Assembly (NCBI RefSeq): GCF_001017175.1 | Contig: NZ_LCYG01000086.1 | Location: 1 to 45,941 of the forward strand | Direction: 5' to 3' | Length of the DNA stretch: 45,941 bases | Source of the DNA: Microvirga vignae | GTDB lineage: Bacteria; Pseudomonadota; Alphaproteobacteria; Rhizobiales; Beijerinckiaceae | Shown: in pieces, positions 6,761 through 15,215 of the stretch | Layout: every line of letters starts with the position of its first letter | Numbering within the stretch: position 1 is the stretch's first letter | The notes under the pieces: model-generated | The model's input: the letters and a program-made list of their open reading frames with translations, nothing else | Told to the model about the DNA's origin: nothing | Database searches by the model: none | Made by a program: the position numbers and the translations under genes

Positions 6761-8350
6761 TTAGAACGTCGGATGGTACTGGTAGAGCCAGGTTTCGCTC
6801 AGCACCTCATCCCCATTGCGGAGATAGCAGCGCATCTCCACCGGCTCGGTGCCGGTCGCCGTCAGGTCGAACTGGGTGCGCCAGTGTCCGGGCACGTTGT
6901 TGGGCACCGCCTCGGTGAGGACGTTCGAGAACTCGCCGCGGGAGGCGGAGAGCACGGGCTTCGGAATCATGCCGCTCGGCAGCCTCGTCAGAGGCTCGCC
7001 GATGAACTCGACCATGAACTTGCGCGCACCCTTGGGCCGGTTAGTGCCGGCCTGCCCGCCATTGCCGAAGCGGGTGGCGATGACACGGGCGAGCGGGGTC
7101 GGATAAGGCTCGTCCGCCGACCAGTGCATGCGATAGCGGAAGTTGAGCGCCTGACCTGCACGGGCCGGGTGCGCGGGCACCCACATGGCGACGATGTTGT
7201 CGTGAATCTCGTCGTCGGTGGGGATTTCCACGAGCTGGATGGTGCCCTTGCCCCAGGAGCCCTGCGGCTCGATCCAGAGCGAGGGGCGGCGGTCGTAATA
7301 GACGCCATCGAGATAATGGTCGAAGGTCCGGTCGCGCTGGAGCAGGCCGAAACCTTTCGGGTTCTCGTCGGAGAAGGCCGAGGTGATGATGCGCGGCGGG
7401 TTGTTGAGGGGGCGCCAGATATGCTCGCCGGTGCCGGTCCACATGGCAAGACCATCGGAATCGTGGATTTCCGGGCGCCAGTCGATGGCGGTGGCCTTCG
7501 CCTTCTCCGAGTACCAGTACATAGAGGTGAGCGGCGCGATCCCGAGGCGCTGGATGTCCCTGCGCAGGAAGAGGGCGCTGTCGAGATCCATGATCACGGC
7601 GGCGGCGCGCTTCATCACGAAACGATAGGCGCCCGCCACGCTCGGCCCATCGAGGAGGGCATAGACCGTGACCGTGTCGGAGTTAGGGCTAGGCGTCTCG
7701 AAGTAGACATGGGTGAAGTCAGGGAATTCCTCGGCCTTCCCATGCACCGCCACGTCGACAGCGAGGCCGCGAGCGGAGAGGCCATACTGATAAAGCTCGC
7801 CGATGGCGCGGAAATAGGACGCGCCGAGGAAGGCCACCCAATCATTCTTCTTCCAGTCGAGCTTGCCGTTGCGGGGCTCCTGGAAGCGGAAACCGGCAAA
7901 GCCCGTGTTGTCGGGGAGTTTCCTGGCAGGCGAGTCCGCCGGCATGTCGAAATACTCGGTGTCGTAGATGATCTCCCGAGCCTGGCCGTTCTCCACCACA
8001 TGCATGCGCACCGGCTTCTGGAAGAAGCGGCCCATGTGGAAGAAGGTGACCGGGAACTCGCCGGGGCCGTTGGCCCACAGCGCCAGATCGGTCTTGAACT
8101 TGATCTTGCCGTGGGCGTCGTAGTCGATCTGGTAGAGAATGTCCGGCGAGGGGCTCGGCGGGGCCACATAGGCCGTGCGGGCCATCGCCTCTGCCTGCTT
8201 CTTCAGGTCGTCGAACGAAAAGGGGGACGGTGCTCCCATCTTCAAACCCTGCTGCGCCATGGCCTGGCTTGAGAAGCCCTGGGCGGCCAGAGCGGCCGTG
8301 GCGGTGGCTGTTTGGAGAAACTGGCGGCGGTTGAGCATGGTTCGACGCAT
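6761..8350 (-). CDS. Periplasmic glucan biosynthesis protein (OpgG/OpgD family)
   Basis: A 529-aa member of the MdoG/OpgG family, which acts in the periplasm on beta-glucan backbones (osmoregulated periplasmic glucans). The N-terminus carries a twin-arginine-type signal (NRRQFLQTATATAALAAQG, then SSQAMAQ), which resembles OpgD more than the Sec-exported OpgG. The conserved body is visible in FSFDDLKKQAEAMA, LYQIDYDAHGKI, YDTEYFDMP, FAGFRF, FLGASYFRAIGELYQYGLSARGLAVD and LTSMYWYSEK. The ATG at 8338 (MLNRRQF) is an equally good start; neither has an obvious ribosome-binding site. It stands alone, divergent from the TRAP transporter, with no glucosyltransferase gene (opgH) in the window. Confidence 0.88.
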   Translation of the reverse strand: MRRTMLNRRQFLQTATATAALAAQGFSSQAMAQQGLKMGAPSPFSFDDLKKQAEAMARTAYVAPPSPSPDILYQIDYDAHGKIKFKTDLALWANGPGEFPVTFFHMGRFFQKPVRMHVVENGQAREIIYDTEYFDMPADSPARKLPDNTGFAGFRFQEPRNGKLDWKKNDWVAFLGASYFRAIGELYQYGLSARGLAVDVAVHGKAEEFPDFTHVYFETPSPNSDTVTVYALLDGPSVAGAYRFVMKRAAAVIMDLDSALFLRRDIQRLGIAPLTSMYWYSEKAKATAIDWRPEIHDSDGLAMWTGTGEHIWRPLNNPPRIITSAFSDENPKGFGLLQRDRTFDHYLDGVYYDRRPSLWIEPQGSWGKGTIQLVEIPTDDEIHDNIVAMWVPAHPARAGQALNFRYRMHWSADEPYPTPLARVIATRFGNGGQAGTNRPKGARKFMVEFIGEPLTRLPSGMIPKPVLSASRGEFSNVLTEAVPNNVPGHWRTQFDLTATGTEPVEMRCYLRNGDEVLSETWLYQYHPTF

Positions 8351-8498
8351 TGATTAGTTGTGGAGAGACGGACCCCTACCGACCAAGGTGGCAGGATTAA
8401 GTCCCTCTTAGCCTCTTGAGAAAACTTCGTCAGCCGTCAAAACTAGCCCCATACACAAGCGCCGTAACGTCACAGCGCCACAAAACAGGGAGTACGCC

Positions 8499-9467
8499 AT
8501 GCGTCAAACATTCACGCGCCGCCTCGCCGGCGCAGCGGCAGCCATTGCCATTGCAGGAGCAAGCCTTCCGGCCCAGGCGCAGGACTTCATCAATATCCTG
8601 ACCGGCGGCACCTCCGGCGTCTATTATCCGCTGGGGGTCGCCCTCTCCAAGGTGTTCACGGAAAAGGTCCAGGGCTCGCGGCCTTCCGTTCAGGCCACCA
8701 AGGCTTCTGTTGAAAACCTGACCCTGCTGCAGCAGGGCAAGGGCGAGATCGGCTTCACTCTCGGCGACAGCCTCGCCATGGGCTGGGCCGGCGACGAGGA
8801 GGCCGGTTTCAAGTCCAAGCTCGACAAGCTGCGCGGCATCACCGCCATCTACCCCAACTACATCCAGATCGTCGCCACCCAGGAATCCGGCATCAAGTCG
8901 CTGGCGGATCTTAAAGGAAAGCGCCTTTCCGTCGGCGCGCCGAAATCCGGCACCGAGCTCAATGCCCGCGCGATCCTGCAGGGTGCGGGCCTGACCTACA
9001 AGGATCTCGGCAAGGTCGAGTATCTGCCCTTCGGCGAGTCCGTCGAGCTCATGAAAAACCGCCAGCTCGATGCCACGCTGCAATCGGCGGGCCTCGGCGT
9101 GTCCTCGATCCGCGATCTCGCCACCTCCGTACCGATCGTCGTCGTGGAGGTCCCCGCCGCTATCGTGGACAAGGTTGGCACGCCCTACATCAAAGCCACG
9201 ATCCCGGCGAACACCTATGAGGGTCAGACGGCTCCGGTGCAGACGGCTGCTGTCGTGAACTACCTCGTTACGCATTCCGGCATGAAGGACGAGACCGTCT
9301 ACCAGATGACAAAGGCCCTCTATGAGAGCCTGCCGGATCTGACGGCAGCGCATGCCGCGGCAAAGGACATCAAGCTCGAGAATGCGCTTTCCGGCATGCC
9401 GGTCCCTGTGCATCCCGGTGCGCAGCGCTACTTCGATGAGAAGGGCGTGAAGAAGCAGGGCTCCTAA
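8499..9467 (+). CDS. TAXI-family TRAP transporter substrate-binding protein
   Basis: A 322-aa periplasmic binding protein. It has a Sec signal (residues 1-27, ending AQAQ), then FINILTGGTSGVYYPLG, the hallmark of the TAXI family. Further conserved parts are VQATKASVENLTLLQQGKGEIGF, the LADLKGKRLSVGAPKSGTE hinge region and a C-terminal helix. It captures a small organic acid and delivers it to the fused permease encoded next. TAXI proteins usually bind dicarboxylates or amino acids such as glutamate; the ligand here cannot be read from sequence. GGGAG lies 8 bases before the ATG. A terminator hairpin follows the gene, so it is probably made in excess over the permease. Confidence 0.92.
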   Translation: MRQTFTRRLAGAAAAIAIAGASLPAQAQDFINILTGGTSGVYYPLGVALSKVFTEKVQGSRPSVQATKASVENLTLLQQGKGEIGFTLGDSLAMGWAGDEEAGFKSKLDKLRGITAIYPNYIQIVATQESGIKSLADLKGKRLSVGAPKSGTELNARAILQGAGLTYKDLGKVEYLPFGESVELMKNRQLDATLQSAGLGVSSIRDLATSVPIVVVEVPAAIVDKVGTPYIKATIPANTYEGQTAPVQTAAVVNYLVTHSGMKDETVYQMTKALYESLPDLTAAHAAAKDIKLENALSGMPVPVHPGAQRYFDEKGVKKQGS

Positions 9468-9489
9468 ACCCTTCGGCCGATTTACAAAC

Positions 9490-9521
9490 AAGCCGGGGCA
9501 GGTGAACTGCTCCGGCTTTTT
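9490..9521 (+). terminator. Intrinsic terminator between TRAP binding protein and permease
   Basis: A 12-base stem (AAGCCGGGGCAG with CTGCTCCGGCTT, one G-T pair) closes a GTGAA loop, and the T run continues directly from the stem. It lies 22 bases after the substrate-binding-protein stop and about 40 bases before the permease start. Partial termination here would give more binding protein than permease. Confidence 0.82.
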
Positions 9522-9561
9522 GCATGACAAGAACAAGAAGTCGTTTAGGAGGCACCGCGCG

Positions 9562-11862
9562 ATGAGCCAGAGCACTGATACATCCGAACTCGCCCAGATG
9601 GAGGCTCCTGCCGAGACCATCAATCCGGAGCACGGCCTGCCGGAGAGTTTCGGTGAGGGTTTCTGGGGCAGGCTTCTGTTCTGGATCGCGGTCTCGTTCT
9701 CCACGTTCCAGATCATCACATCCTTCGGCATTCCTCTCGACCAGTCCTTCATCGCCGGTGCGAGCCTCTTCCACATCGTTGGCGTCGTGATGGTGGCCTG
9801 GGCCGCATGGCTTATTGTGCTCGCTGCGCGTCGGCGCACCGTCGTCGAGGGCATTCTCGGCTGGCTTGCCGTTGCGGTCGCCTTCGGCCTTGTTCTCTGG
9901 TTCGGAGGCAGTATTCCAAGCCAGGTGGTGCGCGCGCTGCATGTCGGCTTCCTGTGCCTTGTCGCCGGCGCGATGATCGCCAATCACCGCTCGGGCTCGT
10001 CGGCATCGCATGCATTCGGCTGGATCGTCGGCCTCGTTGGCTTCGGCGTCGGTCTCTATCAATGGGCGCTTTACAATGAACTGGTGATCCGCTCGGGCGA
10101 GCTGACGACAGGCGATCTCGTCACCGGCATCGCGGCGCTCGCCATCCTCATTTATCTCGTCTGGCGCGTGATGGGGCCAGCACTGCCCATCGTCGCAGCC
10201 TTGTTCCTGGCCTACTGCCTGTTCGGCAATTACCTGCCTGCGCCTCTCGATCATCGCGGATATTCGCTCGAGCAGGTGATCGAGCACATGTCGTTCGGCA
10301 CGGAAGGCATCTACGCAACGCCCACTCTGGTTTCGGCGACCTACATCTTCCTCTTCATCCTGTTCGGCGCCTTCATGGAGAAGGCGGGTGTCATCGATTT
10401 CTTCAACGACATCTCGATGGCCGTGTTCGGCGACAAGCAGGGCGGCCCCGGCAAGGTCTGCGTGGCCTCCTCCGCGCTGATGGGCACCGTTTCCGGTTCG
10501 GGCGTCGCCAACGTGGTGGCTTCGGGACAGTTCACGATTCCGCTGATGAAGCGCTTCGGTTTTCCGGCGGCCTTCGCAGGCGGCGTGGAAGCGACGTCAT
10601 CGATGGGTGGACAGATCATGCCGCCGGTCATGGGTGCAGTGGCCTTCATCATGGCCGAGACCATCGACGTGCCTTACTCGAAGATCGTGGAGGCCGCGAT
10701 CATTCCGGCGTTGCTCTACTTCGCATCCTGCTATCTCGCGGTGCATCTCGAAGCCGGCAAGCGCCACTTGCGGGGACTTCCGAGGTCTGAGCTGCCGAAT
10801 GCCTGGACCGAGCTGAAGACGAAGTGGTTCCTCATCGCGCCGCTCGGCGTTCTCGTCTATCTGCTCTTCGCAGGCTACACGCCGCTCTTCGCGGGTGCCG
10901 TCGGTCTGTCGCTCACCGTGGCGCTGATCCTCGGCACGGCCATCGCGGCTGGTCTTGCGGTTCCGGCTCTGCGCGTTGCGTTCTGGGTCGGTCTCGCGCT
11001 CGTCTCCGCTTACTCGCTCGCATCGAGCGTGACGCTCGTCGTGGCGGTCGTCGCCCTGCTGTCGCTGTGGAACGCTTTCTCGGGACGCGGCCGCACGACG
11101 CTTCAGGCCTGCGTCGACGCCATGGCCGACGGCGCGCGTCAGGCACTGCCTGTCGGCCTTGCCTGCGCGGTTGTCGGCATCGTGATCGGCACCATGACGC
11201 TCACCGGGCTCGGCACCATCGTCGGCACCTGGATGATCTCGATTGGCAAGGACAACATCTTCACCGCCCTCGTGCTCACCATGATCTTCAGCCTGATCCT
11301 CGGCATGGGCATCCCGACGATTCCGAACTACATCATCACCTCGTCGCTGGCGGCTCCTATTCTGCTGCAGCTTGATGTGCCGCTCATCGTCTCGCACATG
11401 TTCGTGTTCTACTTCGGCATCATGGCGGATCTCACGCCGCCGGTGGCGCTCGCAGCCTTCGCGGCAGCGCCGATGGCAAAGGAGTCGGGCCTCAAGATCG
11501 GCGTGCAGGCAGTCAAGATCGCATTGCCGGGCTTCATCGTACCCTACATGGCAGTCTACGATCCCACCCTGATGCTGCAGCCCGTGCCTGGACTTGAGGG
11601 AGCGGGCTACTGGCTCGCGGTGGCCTACATCGTGATCAAGGCGTCGCTTGCGATGGTTCTGTGGGGTGTTGCCGCTGTCGGCTACTTCCTGAAGCCTCTG
11701 GCTTGGTGGGAGCGGATCTGGGCAGCTGCCGCAGCCGCCTTCCTCGTTGCGGCAATCCCATTCACCGATGAAATCGGCTTCGTGCTGGCGGCACTCTTCG
11801 TTGGCTTCCACATCTGGAAAACCCGCAAGGCGTCGGCATCGCTCACGGCTGCCCATTCATGA
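9562..11862 (+). CDS. TRAP transporter permease, fused 4TM/12TM subunits
   Basis: A 766-aa membrane protein combining the small (DctQ-like, four-helix) and large (DctM-like, twelve-helix) TRAP subunits, as is usual in TAXI systems. Conserved segments include the GGPGKVCVASSALMGTVSGSG region, FGFPAAFAGGVEATSSMGGQIMPPVMGA, and the second pseudo-repeat LILGMGIPTIPNYIITSSLAAP and MADLTPPVALAAFAAA. It drives sodium- or proton-coupled uptake of the ligand bound by the upstream TAXI protein. I chose the ATG at 9562, which has AGGAGG 9 bases upstream; the in-frame start at 9502 lies inside the terminator. The stop overlaps the DUF1850 start by 4 bases. Confidence 0.93.
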   Translation: MSQSTDTSELAQMEAPAETINPEHGLPESFGEGFWGRLLFWIAVSFSTFQIITSFGIPLDQSFIAGASLFHIVGVVMVAWAAWLIVLAARRRTVVEGILGWLAVAVAFGLVLWFGGSIPSQVVRALHVGFLCLVAGAMIANHRSGSSASHAFGWIVGLVGFGVGLYQWALYNELVIRSGELTTGDLVTGIAALAILIYLVWRVMGPALPIVAALFLAYCLFGNYLPAPLDHRGYSLEQVIEHMSFGTEGIYATPTLVSATYIFLFILFGAFMEKAGVIDFFNDISMAVFGDKQGGPGKVCVASSALMGTVSGSGVANVVASGQFTIPLMKRFGFPAAFAGGVEATSSMGGQIMPPVMGAVAFIMAETIDVPYSKIVEAAIIPALLYFASCYLAVHLEAGKRHLRGLPRSELPNAWTELKTKWFLIAPLGVLVYLLFAGYTPLFAGAVGLSLTVALILGTAIAAGLAVPALRVAFWVGLALVSAYSLASSVTLVVAVVALLSLWNAFSGRGRTTLQACVDAMADGARQALPVGLACAVVGIVIGTMTLTGLGTIVGTWMISIGKDNIFTALVLTMIFSLILGMGIPTIPNYIITSSLAAPILLQLDVPLIVSHMFVFYFGIMADLTPPVALAAFAAAPMAKESGLKIGVQAVKIALPGFIVPYMAVYDPTLMLQPVPGLEGAGYWLAVAYIVIKASLAMVLWGVAAVGYFLKPLAWWERIWAAAAAAFLVAAIPFTDEIGFVLAALFVGFHIWKTRKASASLTAAHS

Positions 11863-12221
11863 TCTGCCTGGTCGCAGGCAAGGTCGTCGCGCCGCTCATG
11901 GCAGGCGCGATGACCCTTGCCTGGACGCATTCGGTCGAAAAGATCGCCTGGGAGGAGGATTGGCGCGCATCGTCCGCAGGGCTCGAGCTCGTTGAGGCGC
12001 GGGTGAAAGGCTCGGGTGCCGGGATGGAGCCGCCGTCGGATGCGCGGCTCGTCAATGGATCTTATGCGTGGAAGCCGAACCTGCCACCTCAGGCGGAGGT
12101 GGTCATGCGCCGCTCGGGCGCGACGGCGGATTGGCGGATTTGCATCGAGGGGCAATGCCGCCCCATGGAGGCCTATGTCCCGCCTCAGGCCGATCCGATC
12201 GTGATGAGGGCGTGCCCTTGA
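11859..12221 (+). CDS. DUF1850 protein, TRAP transporter partner
   Basis: A 120-aa protein whose start ATG overlaps the permease stop (ATGA, 11859-11862), so translation is coupled. It has a short hydrophobic N-terminus (VAGKVVAPLMAGAMTLAW), which could be a signal anchor. The DUF1850 hallmarks follow: a W-x-H-S-V-E-K start (TLAWTHSVEKIAWEEDW), a middle containing SGAGMEPPSDARLVNG, and the C-terminal DWRICIEGQCRPM with two cysteines. DUF1850 genes commonly sit beside TAXI-TRAP permeases, but the molecular role is not established. I infer an envelope accessory to the transporter. Confidence 0.88.
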   Translation: MICLVAGKVVAPLMAGAMTLAWTHSVEKIAWEEDWRASSAGLELVEARVKGSGAGMEPPSDARLVNGSYAWKPNLPPQAEVVMRRSGATADWRICIEGQCRPMEAYVPPQADPIVMRACP

Positions 12222-12223
12222 AC

Positions 12224-12475
12224 TTACTCGGCCAGGGGCTCGACGGCGACGCAGCGGCGCCAGAGGTTCACGAGAATGTAGAGGGCGAACAGGCTGAAAA
12301 GGCCCATGAGGGCGTAGCCCACGATATTGCCCAGCTCGAAGAGGCCCGCGATGGCCCAGCCGGCGGAGATCGCCACGCCGAACACCTCCGCACCGACCAG
12401 AATCATGATGCTGATCACGGTGATGAGGTTGCGCCAGTTGGTGCTTTTCGCCTGAGCCACGGTTACGTACTCCAT
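12224..12475 (-). CDS. Small two-helix membrane protein, 83 aa
   Basis: This 83-aa protein has two predicted transmembrane helices: LITVISIMILVGAEVFGVAISAGWAIAGLF (which may be one long or two short segments) and NIVGYALMGLFSLFALYILVNLW. A short charged N-terminus and a basic patch (RRC) follow the membrane parts. I do not recognise the family. Its stop lies 2 bases from the DUF1850 stop (convergent), and its start is divergent from the gamma-glutamyltransferase-like gene. Composition matches the neighbours and the frame is clean, so I regard it as real. No function can be assigned. Confidence 0.7.
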   Translation of the reverse strand: MEYVTVAQAKSTNWRNLITVISIMILVGAEVFGVAISAGWAIAGLFELGNIVGYALMGLFSLFALYILVNLWRRCVAVEPLAE

Positions 12476-12560
12476 TCTTTGCCGGAAGGGACTACCCTAA
12501 ACGCCCCCTCCGGTGCAAGTTTTGCCTGAAGATCCCTTCTGTCGCCTCCATCGAAGAGAC

Positions 12561-14156
12561 ATGTCCGAGACCCCCGTATTCTCGACCGCCGCCGTCGCCG
12601 CTCCCCATATGCTTGCCGCCGAGACCGGCCAGACCATCCTGGCCGCGGGCGGCAACGCCGTGGAGGCCATGGTCGCCATGGCGGCCACCATCGCCGTCGT
12701 CTATCCGCACATGAACGGCCTTGGCGGCGATGGGTTCTGGCTGGTGCGGGAGCCGAAGGGGCGGGTGCACGCCCTCGACGCCTCGGGCCCTGCCGGATCG
12801 CTCGCCACCATCAAGCGCTACCGGGACAAGGGCTATGACAGCATTCCCCCACGCGGGCCCGATGCCGCGCTCACCGTCGCCGGAGCCGTGAGCGGTTGGG
12901 GCTTGGCGCTGGAGCTCGCCAAGGCGCTCGGCGGGCAGCTGCCGCGCGACATGCTGCTGGCCGATTCCATCCGCCTTGCCCGCGAGGGCTACAGGATCGG
13001 CGCCGCCGAAGGGCGCAATCCCTTGCTGGAGGAGGCGGCGCTCTTTGCCGCTCCCGGCTTCGCCGAAGCTTTTCTGAAAGAGGACAAGCTCCCGCCTGCA
13101 GGCGAGACGCGCCGCTCGCTCAAGCTGGCCGACACCCTCGAACAGCTCGCCCATACAGGCCTTGCCGACTTCTACCGTGGCGATGTGGGGCGGGAGATCG
13201 CAGCCGATCTTGAGCGCATCGGAAGCCCGATCACGCGCAAGGACATCGAGACCTATCAGGCCCGCGTTGTGAAGCCGCTCTCCGTGGAGCTGAAGCATTC
13301 GACAGTCTACAACATGCCGCCTCCGAGCCAGGGCCTCGCCACGTTGCTGATGCTCGGCCTGTTCCATCGGCTCGATGTGAAACAGGGCGAAACGCCCGAG
13401 CACCATCATGGGCTGATCGAAGCGGCGAAGCGCGCCTTCGCCATCCGCGACAAGGTCGTGACCGATCCGCACGAGCTCACCCTCGATCCGGCCTCGTTCC
13501 TCACGCCAGCCGTGTTCGAGAAAGAGGCGGCGATGATCGAGGCGCGTCGCGCCGCGCCCCATCCGCCGCGTCCGGCGGACGGCGACACGATCTGGATGGG
13601 CTGCATCGACAAGGATGGCTTGGCCGTCTCCTACATCCAGTCGGTGTTCTGGGCCTTCGGCTCCGGCTGCGTGCTGCCGGCGACGGGCATTCATTGGCAC
13701 AACAGGGGCTTCAGCTTCTCGCTCGATCCGAAGAGCCTGAAAGCCCTGGAGCCCGGGAAGAAACCTTTCCACACGCTGGCGCCCGGTCTCGCCGTGTTCA
13801 ACGATGGCCGCGTGCTCTCCTACGGCACCATGGGCGGCGAGGGACAGCCGCAGATCTTAGGGCAAATCTTCACGCGCTATGCGGATTTCGGCATGGCCCT
13901 CGCGGATGCCATCGATGCGCCGCGCTGGCTGTTCGGCAAGAGATGGAAAGAGCCCTCCGCAACGCTGAAGGTCGAGGGCCGCTTCGATCCGAGCCTGCTG
14001 CGTGCGCTCTCGGGCTACGGCCATCCGGTCGAGGAGCTGGCCAAGCCTTATGCGGATATGATGGGCCATGCGGGCATGCTGGTGAAACATCCGCGCAACG
14101 GCCGCGTCGAAGCCGTGCACGATCCACGCTCGGATGGCGGTTCGCTGGGGCTATAG
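12561..14156 (+). CDS. Gamma-glutamyltransferase-family Ntn-hydrolase
   Basis: A 531-aa member of the gamma-glutamyltransferase/cephalosporin-acylase family. The N-terminal part is typical (VAAPHMLAAETGQTILAAGGNAVEAMVAMAATIAVVYPHMNGLGGDGFWLV). Self-cleavage should occur before Thr343 in GDTIWMGCIDKDG. That gives a small subunit of about 189 residues, the normal size. Classical enzymes read N-T-T-H-x-S here, so the catalytic threonine is kept but the next residues differ (I-W-M-G). The oxyanion region is FGSG rather than the GSGG seen later in classical enzymes. There is no signal peptide, unlike secreted glutathione-degrading forms. The substrate is therefore uncertain. The ATG at 12561 is preceded by AAGAG. 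Confidence 0.85.
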   Translation: MSETPVFSTAAVAAPHMLAAETGQTILAAGGNAVEAMVAMAATIAVVYPHMNGLGGDGFWLVREPKGRVHALDASGPAGSLATIKRYRDKGYDSIPPRGPDAALTVAGAVSGWGLALELAKALGGQLPRDMLLADSIRLAREGYRIGAAEGRNPLLEEAALFAAPGFAEAFLKEDKLPPAGETRRSLKLADTLEQLAHTGLADFYRGDVGREIAADLERIGSPITRKDIETYQARVVKPLSVELKHSTVYNMPPPSQGLATLLMLGLFHRLDVKQGETPEHHHGLIEAAKRAFAIRDKVVTDPHELTLDPASFLTPAVFEKEAAMIEARRAAPHPPRPADGDTIWMGCIDKDGLAVSYIQSVFWAFGSGCVLPATGIHWHNRGFSFSLDPKSLKALEPGKKPFHTLAPGLAVFNDGRVLSYGTMGGEGQPQILGQIFTRYADFGMALADAIDAPRWLFGKRWKEPSATLKVEGRFDPSLLRALSGYGHPVEELAKPYADMMGHAGMLVKHPRNGRVEAVHDPRSDGGSLGL

Positions 14157-14184
14157 GACGGTCATTATCCACGGAACTCAGCAC

Positions 14185-14505
14185 ATGAAATCACCAGCGC
14201 AGGCTGTCATTGACTTCACTCTCTGGCGCACACGAGAAGGGCATCCGACGCAAGTGCAACCCAGAGGGATCTTCAGTTGCCCAGCTGTGATCGACGAAGC
14301 GTATCACGATTGTCGTCTGGAGATCGGCGATATACCGATGAAGCCTGGCGAACAGCGACGCGTTCAGGCTTGGTTTCTTTATCCAGCGGACGTGCTACCC
14401 AAGCTCTCAATCGGAAAAGTAGTTCATTTCTGGACTGCGGGAATGATTGGTGAGGGCGTAATCGTGGATATCGCGCCTCAAGCCGATCAGCTCACGCCCA
14501 TGTAG
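14185..14505 (+). CDS. EF-Tu domain-3-like orphan protein, 106 aa
   Basis: A 106-aa protein without a GTPase domain. The order of its segments resembles the third (beta-barrel) domain of elongation factor Tu: a start DFTLWRTREGHPTQVQPRGIFSCPAVID, an inner stretch EIGDIPMKPGEQRRVQAWFL, and an end LSIGKVVHFWTAGMIGEGVIVDI. The end matches the REGGRTVGAGVV-like strand pair of EF-Tu. I chose the ATG at 14185; the frame is open to 14134, where it would overlap the preceding gene by 23 bases. The stop lies 19 bases inside the convergent YitT-family gene. Codon use looks less GC-biased than its neighbours. The role is unknown; domain assignment is by eye. Confidence 0.65.
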   Translation: MKSPAQAVIDFTLWRTREGHPTQVQPRGIFSCPAVIDEAYHDCRLEIGDIPMKPGEQRRVQAWFLYPADVLPKLSIGKVVHFWTAGMIGEGVIVDIAPQADQLTPM

Positions 14506-15101
14506 CGACCAGGCCGGTGATTGGTCGCGAGGATCAGGTTGAGCACCGCCGTACCGACGAGCGAGAGCGCGACCTTGTCGTACTCGATCACGAAGAGCGA
14601 CGAGAGCAGGATCACCGCATCGATGCCGAGCTGCACATAGCCCGCGCGGATGTTGTAGCGCTCCTGCGCATAGAGCGCGAGGATGTTGACGCCGCCGAGG
14701 CTCGTGCGGTGCCGGAAGAGAACGAGGAGGCCCACACCCATCAGCACGCCGCCCATGACCGCCGCGTAGATCGGGTCGAGATGCTCGACCCCAAGCCAGC
14801 CGGGCGTGAACTTCGAGAGATAGGACACGAGGAACACGGCGAGAAACGTGCGCAAAGTGAGCTTCCAGCCCATGCGCAGAATGGAGAGCGCATAGAAGGG
14901 CAGGTTGATGGCAAAGAACAGGGTGCCGAAGTCGAGCTGCGTGGCGTATTGCAGGAGCAGCGCGAGGCCCGCCGTGCCGCCGGTAAGGAGCGTTGCTTTC
15001 GTGTAGAGCGTCACGCCGAGCGCGACCATCAAAGTGCCGGTGAGTCCGGCCGAGATGTCTTCATGAAGTCGATGCGCGCTTGGTGAGGAAGGATTGGACA
15101 C
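14487..15101 (-). CDS. YitT-family membrane protein
   Basis: A 204-aa membrane protein of the YitT (DUF161) type. It has five or six hydrophobic helices and the family's characteristic start (AGLTGTLMVALGVTLYTKATLLTGGTAGLALLLQYAT), followed by FFAINLPFYALSILRMGWKLTLRTFLAVFL and HRTSLGGVNILALYAQERYNIRAGYVQLGID. The function of the family is not established. I chose a GTG start at 15101 with AGGGG 7 bases upstream. The frame is open to a TTG at 15158, but the extra 19 residues are not membrane-like. Its 3' end overlaps the EF-Tu-like gene by 19 bases on the opposite strand. It follows the nickel/cobalt transporter gene on the same strand. Confidence 0.85.
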   Translation of the reverse strand: MSNPSSPSAHRLHEDISAGLTGTLMVALGVTLYTKATLLTGGTAGLALLLQYATQLDFGTLFFAINLPFYALSILRMGWKLTLRTFLAVFLVSYLSKFTPGWLGVEHLDPIYAAVMGGVLMGVGLLVLFRHRTSLGGVNILALYAQERYNIRAGYVQLGIDAVILLSSLFVIEYDKVALSLVGTAVLNLILATNHRPGRYMGVS

Positions 15102-15215
15102 GCTCTTGCCCCTGTGCCTGATCGGCGGAGCTATAACGATCCCTCCCTGATGTCGCAACGCATGGAGATGAAGGATTGCGCGAAGAGCTTTGCGCCCCGC
15201 GCAACCTTCCGGGAG

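Noticed and set aside
10597..11856. A 419-codon antisense frame opposite the TRAP permease, very rich in Arg, Glu and Asp
   Set aside because: It is the complement of hydrophobic codons of the permease, giving a charged low-complexity product. No start signal or domain supports it.
12492..13772. A 426-codon antisense frame opposite the gamma-glutamyltransferase-family gene
   Set aside because: It is a shadow of a gene with an identified catalytic site, and no conserved motif is visible.
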